64,000 nucleotides of DNA from Vibrio ezurae NBRC 102218 (GTDB lineage Bacteria > Pseudomonadota > Gammaproteobacteria > Enterobacterales > Vibrionaceae): NCBI RefSeq assembly GCF_000467185.1, contig NZ_BATM01000019.1, positions 98,133 to 162,132 on the forward strand, read 5' to 3'. How positions within the stretch are numbered: the stretch's first letter is position 1; every line of letters starts with the position of its first letter. Positions 8,720 to 17,619 of the stretch are shown in pieces. The notes under the pieces are model-generated. The model did no database searches and was not told the DNA's origin. It saw nothing but the letters and a program-made list of their open reading frames with translations. A program made the translations under genes and the position numbers.

Positions 8720-9156
8720 TAGTGTTTCATCATTTTCATTTTTTTAACCGGCACTGATAGGTTCAAAGTACGTCCGCTATCAAAGGTTAATGTTAGAGGA
8801 ATGACAGTGCCTTCTTTAAGTGGCTCTGTAATATTAAACAGCATAATGTGCAGGCTGTGTGGTTTTAATACCGTTTCAGTTTTTGCTGGAAGCTGAATAC
8901 GCTCAAGTTGACGCATCTTCATGACACCGTCAACCATGGCGTGAGTGTGCAACTCTGTCACCTTAGCCGCTGGCGTACTTGCTGAAACCAGCGCACGGTC
9001 TTCACTGGTGGGATTATCAATTGTTAAGAAGATGGCACTGGTCGTTGATGTTGGTGGTATTTCTTTGACATACGCATCGGACACTGTGATGGTATTGTGC
9101 GCATACACTAATGGTGAAAGTAGCAATAGGATAAAAGTAGAAATTCTGGCAATCAT
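8719..9156 (-). CDS. PCu(A)C-type periplasmic copper chaperone
   Basis: A 145-aa exported protein with a signal peptide ending VYAHN. It carries the exact family copper motif H-x10-M-x21-H-x-M: H70, M81, H103 and M105. PCuAC proteins bind Cu(I)/Cu(II) in the periplasm and deliver copper to the CuA or CuB site of cytochrome c oxidase. The C-terminus is Met/Lys/His-rich (KKMKMMKH), which may add metal binding. It overlaps the upstream SCO1 gene (ATGA) and the downstream rsgA (TAATG), so the three are translationally coupled and SCO1 is the obvious partner. Confidence 0.93.
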   Translation of the reverse strand: MIARISTFILLLLSPLVYAHNTITVSDAYVKEIPPTSTTSAIFLTIDNPTSEDRALVSASTPAAKVTELHTHAMVDGVMKMRQLERIQLPAKTETVLKPHSLHIMLFNITEPLKEGTVIPLTLTFDSGRTLNLSVPVKKMKMMKH

Positions 9157-9758
9157 GGTTGTGTCTCCGTTGTGATGTCGTTGATGACTTTAATCAGTGG
9201 TGCTGGGGTTAGGGTATGAGGCACTTTGGTTATTTCTGTGCCATCAGGAGCGAGAAAATAAAAATAAGAACTGTGATCGACGGTATATTCAAGGGCTGAG
9301 CCTTCCAGTTCGGTTTTTATATGAATAACACCGTACTTTTGGGCCAGTGCGTCCAGGATATCAGGCTCGACTCTATAGCCTTCAAAATTTTTGTGAAAAT
9401 ACTGGGCGTATTGTGCAACGTCGTCACCGGTATCTCGCTCGGGATCTAGAGTAATTAAAATTGGACGGATTTTATTGCGCGCTTGGGCTGAGACCTGATT
9501 AAGGGCAGCGCTGAGCATCGCCAATGACGTCGGACAGACATCAGGGCAACGGGTAAAGCCAAAGTAGATGACATTAATACGCGGGTCGGTTGGGTGAAAT
9601 AAGTGCGTTTGTTTATTCTCTTTTCCGGTCACTAACGGATTGCTGGTTTGCTCACTGAGTAGCCGTGCTTGTTTTTGCGTTTGTGCATCAAGGTAGCTTT
9701 TCACTGCAAACCCCAGCGCGGCAGCGATAATGAGAGTCAGTAGCCAATTCCGGTTCAT
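9153..9758 (-). CDS. SCO1/SenC family copper metallochaperone
   Basis: A 201-aa thioredoxin-fold protein anchored by an N-terminal membrane helix (WLLTLIIAAALGFAV). It has the copper-binding C71-x3-C75 motif (RCPDVCPTS) and the third ligand H162 (DHSSYFYF). SCO proteins insert or reduce copper sites of cytochrome oxidase. The ATG at 9756-9758 is chosen over a longer frame because it overlaps the stop of the preceding gene (ATGA) and starts the anchor helix. No cox genes lie in the window, so the oxidase partner must be elsewhere. Confidence 0.93.
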   Translation of the reverse strand: MNRNWLLTLIIAAALGFAVKSYLDAQTQKQARLLSEQTSNPLVTGKENKQTHLFHPTDPRINVIYFGFTRCPDVCPTSLAMLSAALNQVSAQARNKIRPILITLDPERDTGDDVAQYAQYFHKNFEGYRVEPDILDALAQKYGVIHIKTELEGSALEYTVDHSSYFYFLAPDGTEITKVPHTLTPAPLIKVINDITTETQP

Positions 9759-10216
9759 CTTTGCATCCTTACTGAGATGGGAAGTTGTTCTGTTTCTGAT
9801 TGAATAGAGCCAATCCACGTCATTGCATCGCTGTGGCAAACTGGCAGTAATAATGTACCGCTAAATATGCCGTCACCTTGATTAGTCAGTACAAATTTTG
9901 CCACGCCCATCGACATTTCTTTGCCTTCTAACTCGACCAGCAATTGAGGTTCAGTATTGTGGGGCCAATTCACTTCTAGTGTGGTCGGTTGCATGGGCGA
10001 GACCACGTCTTTCCCAAGTATTATGCTGACGTCATTGACGACGCAAGGGGCGCTAGAGAGTGGACAGATATTGTGAATGTCTAGGTGACTAGCTTGGTGA
10101 TTAGCAAAGTGGTCTGAGTCAGCGACCATTGATTGGATCGAACGGTAGATATCTTGAGAAAAAAAGCCTAGTCCAAGCGCCAACAGCACCGCTAGGCTTT
10201 TTAATAATTTGTTCAT
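9755..10216 (-). CDS. Membrane-anchored periplasmic protein of the SCO1 operon, unknown function
   Basis: A 153-aa protein with an N-terminal anchor (LLKSLAVLLALGLGFF) and a beta-rich periplasmic domain (LEVNWP, LLVELEGKEMSMGVAKF, GIFSGTLLLPVCHSDAMTWIG). The layout recalls FixH/YtkA-like beta-sandwich domains, but I see no firm family signature. Three cysteines (in the CPLSSAPC segment and PVCHS) and several His/Met residues would suit copper handling, which its position between popT and SCO1 also suggests (inference). It overlaps both neighbours: TAATG with popT and ATGA with SCO1. Confidence 0.75.
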   Translation of the reverse strand: MNKLLKSLAVLLALGLGFFSQDIYRSIQSMVADSDHFANHQASHLDIHNICPLSSAPCVVNDVSIILGKDVVSPMQPTTLEVNWPHNTEPQLLVELEGKEMSMGVAKFVLTNQGDGIFSGTLLLPVCHSDAMTWIGSIQSETEQLPISVRMQR

Positions 10217-11130
10217 TACTTGTCTTCGGCAAATTTCTCCAAAGCCAATACTAAACCAATCGCGAGCAACATCATGATAACTGCGAGTACAAGTTGTGAC
10301 GAAGTCCCCGTTATCGACTCAAAACTGTGAGGCATTAGGTTTTTTTGTAACAGGGGAACCTGTTCACCACTGGAATTCACACGCCAGCTAAGCGTTTGTT
10401 TCCAAGGCCAAATTTTTGGCAAGGTGCCGACCATCAATCCCATCAGAAACATTAAGGTAATGTCTCGAAAGCGGTTTAATAGCCAAGAAAGGAGGTGTGA
10501 AAAGCTTAGTAAACCGCATAGACAGCCTCCAATAAACAACGCCAAAAAGCCAATATCTAGACCTTTTAACGCTCCTAAAACAGGGCTGTACATACCGATC
10601 AATAGCAAAATAAAGCTGCCCGAGATGCCCGGTAAAATCATCGCACAAATAGCCACGGCACCCGACAAGACAATGTTGATGGCTGTAGGTTCAAGATGCA
10701 GAGGATTCAGTACCGTCATGGCGTATGCCAAGCCCACACCCAATATAAACCCAATCCATCGACTGAGCTCAAAAGAATGTATCTGGCGCATAATATGCCA
10801 AACAGAAACTAAGATAAGGCCAAAGAAGAATGACCAAAGAGGCACTGGGTGAGTGACCAGTAGCCATGAGATCAATTTTGCCAGCGTTAATACGCTAGTG
10901 AGAATGCCTGCGAATAGAGAGATTAAGAACAGGCCGTTGATATGTTCAAAGGCGCCTTTTATTCCCTTCGAGCGCAATACGCCAATCAGTGAAGGATTGA
11001 CGCGTCGGATGCTCTCTAACAAGGTCTCATAAATGCCAGTAATAAAGGCAACCGTACCACCGGAAACACCAGGTACAACATCGGCTGCACCCATAGCCAA
11101 CCCTTTGAGGAAATTGGTGAAGTAATTCAT
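10216..11130 (-). CDS. popT: DUF368 membrane protein, PopT-type undecaprenyl-phosphate translocase
   Basis: A 304-aa polytopic inner-membrane protein with the DUF368 N-terminal signature (KGLAMGAADVVPGVSGGTVAF, residues 9-28 region) repeated in inverted-topology form later (GAVAICAMILPGISGSFILL). About eight hydrophobic segments. DUF368 proteins were shown, in Vibrio cholerae among others, to return undecaprenyl phosphate across the membrane for cell-wall and surface polysaccharide synthesis, with importance at alkaline pH. It is the first gene of the leftward operon and overlaps the next gene by TAATG. The coupling to copper-chaperone genes has no obvious explanation. Confidence 0.88.
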   Translation of the reverse strand: MNYFTNFLKGLAMGAADVVPGVSGGTVAFITGIYETLLESIRRVNPSLIGVLRSKGIKGAFEHINGLFLISLFAGILTSVLTLAKLISWLLVTHPVPLWSFFFGLILVSVWHIMRQIHSFELSRWIGFILGVGLAYAMTVLNPLHLEPTAINIVLSGAVAICAMILPGISGSFILLLIGMYSPVLGALKGLDIGFLALFIGGCLCGLLSFSHLLSWLLNRFRDITLMFLMGLMVGTLPKIWPWKQTLSWRVNSSGEQVPLLQKNLMPHSFESITGTSSQLVLAVIMMLLAIGLVLALEKFAEDK

Positions 11131-11358
11131 AACGTTATTTTATACAACTCAGTCCATTAATGAGCTCATTGTAAGGGAAAGGGTAAGGGGGGGGAAGGGT
11201 GAAATCGAGACGGTTATGGCTAGATTGAAATTGCAGATGCTTGATGAATTATGAAATCTATAGAGAGTAATAATATTCTCTAATTACCTGTGGCATCATT
11301 TCGACATAAAGCTAGTGTAAGTTAAGTGCGTCCCAGTTTTTTATTTCATGGAAACCCA

Positions 11359-11703
11359 ATGCTGTCCTCTCTCCCTCCTTTATTTGCTTTGTCTTTGGCT
11401 ATTGTATTAGAGGTGGTTGCCACTTCTTTATTACCGAAAACCAACCAATTCACTTCTCTACCCACTACGCTAGCGGTCTTGGGCAGTTACGGCTGTGCCT
11501 TTTATTTGTTGTCTTTGACCGTCAAAAGCATGTCACTTGGTGTTGCGTATGCGATTTGGTGTGGCTCAGGCATGGTATTAGTGGCTTCTATCGCATGGAT
11601 GTTTTACGGGCAAAAATTAGATATTTATGCGGTAGTGGGTATTGGTTTTATATTAACGGGAACCGTGATCATCAATGTGTTCTCTAACTCGGTCACTCAT
11701 TGA
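11359..11703 (+). CDS. Small multidrug resistance (SMR) family transporter
   Basis: A 114-aa protein with four membrane helices. The essential membrane glutamate of the family is present in helix 1 (LSLAIVLEVVATSLLPKT), with the GxCAFYLLSL segment in helix 2, and VAYAIWCGSGMV in helix 3 carrying the conserved tryptophan. SMR proteins are proton-coupled dual-topology dimers exporting cationic compounds or guanidinium. ATG at 11359 is preferred over an upstream in-frame GTG at 11326. Single gene. The drug-exporter subtype versus Gdx guanidinium subtype cannot be decided with confidence. Confidence 0.9.
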   Translation: MLSSLPPLFALSLAIVLEVVATSLLPKTNQFTSLPTTLAVLGSYGCAFYLLSLTVKSMSLGVAYAIWCGSGMVLVASIAWMFYGQKLDIYAVVGIGFILTGTVIINVFSNSVTH

Positions 11704-11853
11704 TAAAACGCTTTTTTAAGTGCTAGCAATGGCGGCTTTGCCTTGCTGGATACACCTTACTTAACCGTACCATTCATCTTTCTGTCATTAAAGTGGCAAA
11801 TTTATGCAACCTAATTGAAGTAATTTCTTCTTTTATTTCGATTAGGTAAAGCT

Positions 11854-12738
11854 ATGTTACCTCCACTGCGCGCTTTGGTCGCATTTGATGCGGTTGCCCG
11901 TCTTGGCTCTATTGGCGCTGCTGCTCGTGAACTTTGCGTCACTCAAGCCGCCGTCAGTCAGCAACTTAAAAGTTTAGAAGCCTTTCTAGATACAACCTTA
12001 TTTGAACGCAGTTCAAAAGGGGTAAAGCTGACCTCATCGGCGCAGCAATATCAGCCGATTGTGTCGGGGTCACTTGCCCATCTTAAATTACAAACTCAAA
12101 TACTGTTTGGCGAAAAAGAAACGGATGTCCTGAGTTTGCGCGTCAACCATACCTTTTGTCATAGCTGGCTGCTGCCTCGCTTACCTTCTTTTTATAAAAA
12201 GTATCCGTTTATTCGTTTAGATATTCAGCAAGTTGACTGGCCTTCAACAACGCCTTGCCAGAGCGTTGATATTGAATTGACCAATGGCAAAGTCGAAAGT
12301 GAAGACACCCATTGCGAACGCTTGTTTCAAGAGCATTGGCAGTTGGTGTGCAGTCCTGCTTTTAAAGCGCAACATCAGCAGCAGTTGAGTCAGCATGACT
12401 TTTCCTCACTGGCCACCGTGCAGGTGAAGGGCTATCGAGAAAACTGGCTGCAATGGCTAAGCCACAATCAATTTGAAATGACGATGCCGAAGGTTCTGTT
12501 AGAGGTGAGCAATTCTTTGCATGCCTTAGAAGCGGTCAAGCACGGCATTGGCATGTTATTGGTGCGCTCGCTGGTGGTATCGCAATTGCTCGATAAAGGT
12601 GAGCTAGTGCTGGCCTGTGATTCAAGCATGCCCGCTGAGTCTGCCCACTACTTAATCACCAAAAACCGCCGTAATGCCAAAGTAAATTTCTTCTGTGATT
12701 GGCTGTATCACCAAATGCAAGAGGGAGAGGCCGAGTAA
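11854..12738 (+). CDS. LysR family regulator, GcvA type
   Basis: A 294-aa protein with a GcvA-like N-terminus (MLPPLRALVAFDAVARLGS), the helix-turn-helix IGAAARELCVTQAAVSQQLK (about residues 23-42), and a C-terminal periplasmic-binding-like effector domain. It lies 103 bases upstream of, and in the same direction as, the ABC transporter operon starting at 12842, and is a candidate regulator of it (inference from position). Effector unknown. Confidence 0.87.
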   Translation: MLPPLRALVAFDAVARLGSIGAAARELCVTQAAVSQQLKSLEAFLDTTLFERSSKGVKLTSSAQQYQPIVSGSLAHLKLQTQILFGEKETDVLSLRVNHTFCHSWLLPRLPSFYKKYPFIRLDIQQVDWPSTTPCQSVDIELTNGKVESEDTHCERLFQEHWQLVCSPAFKAQHQQQLSQHDFSSLATVQVKGYRENWLQWLSHNQFEMTMPKVLLEVSNSLHALEAVKHGIGMLLVRSLVVSQLLDKGELVLACDSSMPAESAHYLITKNRRNAKVNFFCDWLYHQMQEGEAE

Positions 12739-12841
12739 AGATTTTCTTATGGATACCCATAAAAAAAATGAAAGGCGCTTCTACGAAGTTGTCACAAACA
12801 AAATGTAATTTGTATGCATACGAAACAAGAACGAGGTCACC

Positions 12842-13726
12842 ATGAGTGCTTTCTCTGAACCACTGAAAAATCGCTTAAAGGTGCTGTTATTTACTGCGCC
12901 ATTGCTGGTGCCATTGTTTACTTTTTGGCTGATGCCATTTGGGTATTCAATTTATATCAGCTTCACTGATTGGGACTACATTTCGCCTAACTACTCATTC
13001 ATTGGTTTAGAAAACTATGAGTACATGGTCGAGGATTTTGAGTTTGTGCAAGCGGCGCTGAATACCTTTTGGTTTTCCCTTGGTGTCGTGATTCCGACCA
13101 TCATTTTAGGTTTGGTTTTTGCGCTGTTACTACACAAAAATTTTCATGGTAGTCAGTTCTATCGCGCGGTGATCTTTTCTCCTTGGATCACGCCAACTGT
13201 GGCGGTATCGATTGTTTGGTCATGGGTGTTTGAGACCAAATCAGGGCTGGCAAATCATCTTTTAGAGTCGATGGGATTTAGCGCCATTCCGTGGTTAGAA
13301 AACGGCAATACAGCGTTGGTGGCGGTCATTATCGTGACAGTATGGCAGGCGATAGGTTGGACCATGCTGTTCTATATCAGCGCCCTGAACAAGATCCCGC
13401 ATTCTTTATATGAAGCGTCTTTGATTGATGGGTGCAGCAGTTTGACGCGTTTCTTAAAAATCACGTTGCCACTGATATCACCGACCACGTTCTTTTTGGT
13501 GGTGGTTAACATCATCACTGCCATGCAGGCGTTTGATCAGTTTCAAATACTGACTCAAGGCGGCCCGGGCGGCGAAACCAGAACACTGCTGTATTTGTTC
13601 TATCAACAAGCGTTTGAGCGATATGAAATGGGGCCTGCGGCGGCAACGTCATTAGTCATCTTCTTGATTACTGGATTACTGGCACTGGCGAATACCTATA
13701 TCGGTAAACGCTGGGTGTATTACTAA
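12842..13726 (+). CDS. ABC sugar/glycerol-phosphate importer permease (UgpA/MalF type)
   Basis: A 294-aa inner-membrane permease with six predicted helices and the cytoplasmic EAA loop (YEASLIDGCSSLTRFLKITLPL, about residues 189-210) that docks to the ATPase. N-terminal ending FTAPLLVPLFTFWLMPFGYSIYISFTDW is typical of the UgpA/LacF family. First gene of a six-gene run (two permeases, binding protein, PHP phosphoesterase, HAD phosphatase, ATPase). The leader has a single Pho-like half site (TTGTCACAA near 12790), too weak to call Pho control. Confidence 0.92.
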   Translation: MSAFSEPLKNRLKVLLFTAPLLVPLFTFWLMPFGYSIYISFTDWDYISPNYSFIGLENYEYMVEDFEFVQAALNTFWFSLGVVIPTIILGLVFALLLHKNFHGSQFYRAVIFSPWITPTVAVSIVWSWVFETKSGLANHLLESMGFSAIPWLENGNTALVAVIIVTVWQAIGWTMLFYISALNKIPHSLYEASLIDGCSSLTRFLKITLPLISPTTFFLVVVNIITAMQAFDQFQILTQGGPGGETRTLLYLFYQQAFERYEMGPAAATSLVIFLITGLLALANTYIGKRWVYY

Positions 13727-13747
13727 ACAATTTTTGAGGACGAAATT

Positions 13748-14686
13748 ATGAGCACGCAAGTGTTAGAGGCAAGTGAAGAGCTCCGTCACATCGCACTCAA
13801 CAAAAGAATAAAGTCGTTATGGATGGGTACAACTCAAGGGTGGGCATTGCAGGCACAGCGTCTGTCGTTTCTGGCGTTAGCCAAGCATCTGTTCTTGTTG
13901 GTATGCGGAACCATTATGGTGTTCCCGTTTTTGTGGATGCTATCGGGTTCGTTAAAAACCAATGACGAAATCTTTGCCAATCCGTTGGATTTAATTCCGG
14001 CGCAGTTTCGCTGGGAAACCTTTGTCGAGACGTTCCATAGTGCGCCGTTTGGTTTGTATATTTTTAACAGTTTTAGCGTGGCGCTGTTCACCACTTTGTT
14101 GGTGATTGTCAACTCAGCGATGTTTGCCTATGCGCTGACACAGCTAAAGTTTCGCAGCAAAACCGTGCTCTATTTTGTGGTGATGGGCTGTTACATGCTG
14201 CCCGGCGCAGTGACTTACATTCCGTCATACATCACTTTGGCAAAATTGGGTTTGATTGATTCGCACTTGGGCTTGATTGCCTCTAACGCCGCCTCAGTAT
14301 TTGGCGTGTTTTATCTACGACAAGTGTTTATCAAAGTTCATCCGTCTTTAATTGAGGCGGCAAGAATTGATGGTGCAGGTGAGCTTAAAATTTTATGGGC
14401 AATCATCTTACCGCAATGTAAAGCGGCAGTGGCAACGCTGTTTCTGATCACTTTTATTACTAACTACAACAGTTATATGTGGCCAAGCTTGGTGATTACC
14501 TCTCAGGAATTAAACCTGATTGCCACCGGGATTCGTCACTACTTTATTGCCGAGGGTAACTACGGCTTGAACTGGTCGCAAATTATGGCCGCCAGCACCA
14601 TAGCCGTATTGCCTTTGTTAATTTTATTCGTCATTTGTCAAAAGACGATTCTTTCAGGTATCGCCGATAACGGCGTAAAAGAGTAA
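13748..14686 (+). CDS. ABC sugar/glycerol-phosphate importer permease (UgpE/MalG type)
   Basis: A 312-aa permease, the second half of the heterodimeric channel. It carries the MalG-type motifs FPFLWMLSGSLKTNDEIF near helix 1 and the EAA loop (IEAARIDGAGELKILWAIILPQ, about residues 201-222). The N-terminus is about 35 residues longer than usual for UgpE and is rich in charged residues. It follows the first permease by 21 bases and precedes the binding-protein gene by 6 bases, so co-translation is likely. Confidence 0.92.
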   Translation: MSTQVLEASEELRHIALNKRIKSLWMGTTQGWALQAQRLSFLALAKHLFLLVCGTIMVFPFLWMLSGSLKTNDEIFANPLDLIPAQFRWETFVETFHSAPFGLYIFNSFSVALFTTLLVIVNSAMFAYALTQLKFRSKTVLYFVVMGCYMLPGAVTYIPSYITLAKLGLIDSHLGLIASNAASVFGVFYLRQVFIKVHPSLIEAARIDGAGELKILWAIILPQCKAAVATLFLITFITNYNSYMWPSLVITSQELNLIATGIRHYFIAEGNYGLNWSQIMAASTIAVLPLLILFVICQKTILSGIADNGVKE

Positions 14687-14692
14687 ATAGAA

Positions 14693-15973
14693 ATGAAACT
14701 AAAAACCTTAGCACTCGTGTGCGCAAGCGCAGCAACCGTTGCAATGTTTTCTAGCAATGTTCTGGCTGCTACAGAAGTTAACTTCTGGTACTCAGGTGGT
14801 ACTAAACCACAGAAGATGATGAATGAGTTAATTGCAGAGTTTAATGCGAGCCAAGACCAGTATGTGGTTAAAGGGGCGTTGCAGGGTAACTATTCAGAAA
14901 CGTACCAAAAACTACAAGCAGGTTTAGCCTCTAAAACGGCGCCAGAGTTGGTACTGCTAGATTCTGGTCGCGCGGTGGCAATGCATAACCGTGGTCTGAG
15001 CCGTGATTTGACTAGCTTTATGGATGCAGAATTTAATTTCTCTGACTTCATTGGCGCATTTAAAGATCAAGTTACCGCAGAAGATGGCTCTGTGATTGGT
15101 TTGCCTGCATACGGCACTACGCAAGTGTTTTACTACAACAAGCAAGTATTGGCTGATAACGGTTTTACTGAAAAAGATCTCAGCACGTGGCAAGGCGTGG
15201 CAAAAGTCGCAGAAAAAGTCACTCAGCGTGATGCGAAAGGTGACGTGACGTTTTACGGCTGGGAGCCAATGTGGGGCGCTGACAACCTAATTGATGCTGC
15301 ATTTTCAAATGGCGCGAAGATCATCAGTGACGATGGCAAAACCGTGCTGATTGATTCTGCGCAGTGGGTTGAAGTGTGGGATAGCTTCCGCAAATGGATT
15401 CATGACGATCAAATCATGCGCATTCATTACGGTGGTCAAGGCTGGGAATACTGGTACAAAACCATTGATGACGTCATGAAAGACAAAGCTCTGGGTTATA
15501 CCGGTTCATCAGGCGATCAGGGTGACCTTGATTTTACTAAGCTCAGCGCAACAACTCAGCCAGGTTGGGGTTCACATCCAGCTGCGCCACAAGCAGGTGC
15601 TTTGGTGTACGTAATGCCAAAAGGCACTGACGACCTAGCGGCAAAAGGGGCGTTTGAATTTGTTGAGTTCTACACCAATGCGAAAAACACGGCGGCTTGG
15701 TCAATGTTCACTGGTTACATTCCAGTGCGTAACAGCGTTTCTGAAGTATCAGAATACCAAGAGTTTACTCAGCAAAACCCGCAAGCTTTGATTCCTTTGA
15801 AGCAGGCGAACACGGCAACTAAAGACTTCTTAGACCCAACCAACGGCCAGATCATGGACGCATTGAAGTTGGCCGCCGATCAGGTGCAAATCCAAAACGT
15901 GCCTGCGGAAAAAGCACTGCAGCAAGCGGCTAAGAGAGCACAACGTGCACTAGATAGAGCCAACCGCTCTTAG
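14693..15973 (+). CDS. Extracellular solute-binding protein, family 1 (UgpB-like)
   Basis: A 426-aa periplasmic binding protein with signal peptide (cleavage after SNVLA). The N-terminus of the mature protein, VNFWYSGGTKPQKMMNELIAE, and the KGALQGNYSETYQKLQAGLA segment resemble UgpB, the glycerol-3-phosphate/glycerophosphodiester receptor. Aromatic residues for ligand stacking are plentiful. The two enzymes encoded next suggest a phosphorylated ligand (inference). After this gene come a 10-bp hairpin and a separate terminator-like stem, which would raise the amount of binding protein relative to downstream products. Confidence 0.88.
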   Translation: MKLKTLALVCASAATVAMFSSNVLAATEVNFWYSGGTKPQKMMNELIAEFNASQDQYVVKGALQGNYSETYQKLQAGLASKTAPELVLLDSGRAVAMHNRGLSRDLTSFMDAEFNFSDFIGAFKDQVTAEDGSVIGLPAYGTTQVFYYNKQVLADNGFTEKDLSTWQGVAKVAEKVTQRDAKGDVTFYGWEPMWGADNLIDAAFSNGAKIISDDGKTVLIDSAQWVEVWDSFRKWIHDDQIMRIHYGGQGWEYWYKTIDDVMKDKALGYTGSSGDQGDLDFTKLSATTQPGWGSHPAAPQAGALVYVMPKGTDDLAAKGAFEFVEFYTNAKNTAAWSMFTGYIPVRNSVSEVSEYQEFTQQNPQALIPLKQANTATKDFLDPTNGQIMDALKLAADQVQIQNVPAEKALQQAAKRAQRALDRANRS

Positions 15974-15986
15974 TCACGGCTTAATT

Positions 15987-16020
15987 ATCTATGTGCGTCT
16001 AACGTACTGAGCACATAGAT
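15987..16020 (+). repeat. Intercistronic hairpin after binding-protein gene
   Basis: A perfect 10-bp stem ATCTATGTGC / GCACATAGAT with a 14-base loop, 14 bases after the stop codon and without a T tract. Such stems commonly protect the 3' end of binding-protein mRNA. Confidence 0.65.
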
Positions 16021-16034
16021 TTAGCATACAGAAG

Positions 16035-16061
16035 TGGTCCACTTTAGGGTGGGCCATTTTT
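16035..16061 (+). terminator. Intra-operon terminator/attenuator
   Basis: Stem TGGTCCAC / GTGGGCCA (one G-U pair in the RNA) followed by five T. It lies between the binding-protein gene and the PHP gene, so downstream enzymes and ATPase are likely made at a lower level through read-through. Confidence 0.7.
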
Positions 16062-16083
16062 AATTGCCCTTTATTTAACCTAG

Positions 16084-17619
16084 ATGAACTTGGTGAACAT
16101 AATGACCTTATTTACAGGTGAAGTCACATTTGGCAGACAGCGCATGCTTTTTGACGTGCCTGTTGACACTGATTTGGTAAGAATTACCGGTACCACGGTG
16201 ACTAAGGGATTCTTATACGCTGCGGTGTACGATGCAAAGCATGCTTTTCGTGGCAAAGTGTTGTTTGAAAAATCGCACAAATCTTTGCTTATCCAATCCC
16301 AAAACTCAGGTTTCGGCGCAATTGATGGTGAGATCAGCGCAGGCGAATGGTATTTGGAATTGTATAACTTAGAGGGCGAATTTCGCTCTGAACGTGCCAT
16401 GCAATATCAGGTAGCGGTGCAGTGTATTAGTGATGCTGAAAATACCGATACCGATACCGATACCACGAGCTATGCCGCCCAAGCACAAGGCTATGCCGAA
16501 CATTTACAACTGGCTTCTGTTGTGACGTCAGCGCACGACATTGATTTTGATTATTCAAATCTGCTTTGTTCTGAGTCACGCTGGTATCGAGGTGATTTGC
16601 ATGCCCATACTCAACTTTCGGACGGGCACAATAGCTTGCAAGCGGCGAACGATATTGTCGAAGCGCAAGGTCTTGATTTCTTCTTTTTCACTGAACACAA
16701 CATTTGTCAGCCGAAACTGCCTATATCTAAGCAGTGCCTCTTTTTACCTGCAATCGAAGTCACTACCGATCTGGGGCATTTTAATGTGCATGGGCCGACT
16801 AGCTCATTAGATTTAAGGGCGATTGAACACAGCAGTGTTGCCACCCTACAGGCGGGTTTGGATATCGCCACCCAAGGGCATAGCTCGATAAGTCTAAATC
16901 ATCCCATGATGAAGCCTTGGCATTGGCAGTATCAAGATATTGCCCTAGCGCAAGTCTCTACCTTTGAAGTGTGTTGCGATCCCACTTGGTCTACCTCAGC
17001 CAAAGCGACCGACGATGCGCTACTGGTGCTAACGCAAATGTGGAATTGCGGCCATCGAATTACCGCAGTGGGTGGCAGTGACAGCCACTTACAGCCTCAT
17101 GAGCGAAACCCAAAAGCTAATGAACCGTCGTTATATGGCGATCCTTCTACCTTTGTGTATAGCCACGGTTTAAGTGGTGAAGGGATATTGTCCGGGCTTA
17201 GAAACGGACAGGTTTATATCGAGCGTCGTTGCGGTTTGCAGTTTGCTATTTACTCAGGCGATAGCGCGACCCAATTACAGCCGGGACAAGACTCAAAAGG
17301 GCAGGCGTTAACTTATCAGTTATCGGTAACCGATAGCCATCATCCCTATTACGCAGAATGTATTGTCGATGGTGTTGTCGTAGCGCGTATTGTGCTGAGC
17401 GAGCAGCCGCAAGCGGTAGATATTGCCAAGGGATACGCTTGGTGCCGCGTAGATATCCGCCGCGGACATATGCCCGATAGCGGGAACATCGCCGCTGAAC
17501 AAAATGAGTTTGAAGGATGCATTAACGCAGTATTTGATGGCTCAAAACCACAATTTAACCAACCCCTAGTCGATACTTGGGGAGAACTAATGGAGCGAAT
17601 AAATAGTGACGAAGTATAA
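16084..17619 (+). CDS. PHP-domain metallo-phosphoesterase (CehA/McbA family)
   Basis: A 511-aa protein. An N-terminal beta domain (about 1-130) is followed by a polymerase-and-histidinol-phosphatase domain with metal motifs RGDLHAHTQLSDGH (about 171-184), FFFTEHN (about 198-204) and VGGSDSH (about 326-332). CehA/McbA-type enzymes hydrolyse phosphodiesters or related esters with bound metals. No signal peptide is visible, so it should act on imported substrate in the cytoplasm. Alternative ATG at 16102 (MTLFTGEV) follows TTGGTGAAC and may be the true start. A hexanucleotide repeat (ACCGAT units, 16442-16464) encodes TDTDTDTT. It overlaps the next gene by 14 bases. Confidence 0.85.
   Translation: MNLVNIMTLFTGEVTFGRQRMLFDVPVDTDLVRITGTTVTKGFLYAAVYDAKHAFRGKVLFEKSHKSLLIQSQNSGFGAIDGEISAGEWYLELYNLEGEFRSERAMQYQVAVQCISDAENTDTDTDTTSYAAQAQGYAEHLQLASVVTSAHDIDFDYSNLLCSESRWYRGDLHAHTQLSDGHNSLQAANDIVEAQGLDFFFFTEHNICQPKLPISKQCLFLPAIEVTTDLGHFNVHGPTSSLDLRAIEHSSVATLQAGLDIATQGHSSISLNHPMMKPWHWQYQDIALAQVSTFEVCCDPTWSTSAKATDDALLVLTQMWNCGHRITAVGGSDSHLQPHERNPKANEPSLYGDPSTFVYSHGLSGEGILSGLRNGQVYIERRCGLQFAIYSGDSATQLQPGQDSKGQALTYQLSVTDSHHPYYAECIVDGVVVARIVLSEQPQAVDIAKGYAWCRVDIRRGHMPDSGNIAAEQNEFEGCINAVFDGSKPQFNQPLVDTWGELMERINSDEV

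Noticed and set aside
12785..12810. Pho box upstream of the ABC/PHP/HAD operon
   Set aside because: Only one half-site (TTGTCACAA) is acceptable; the adjacent 11-base units do not fit.
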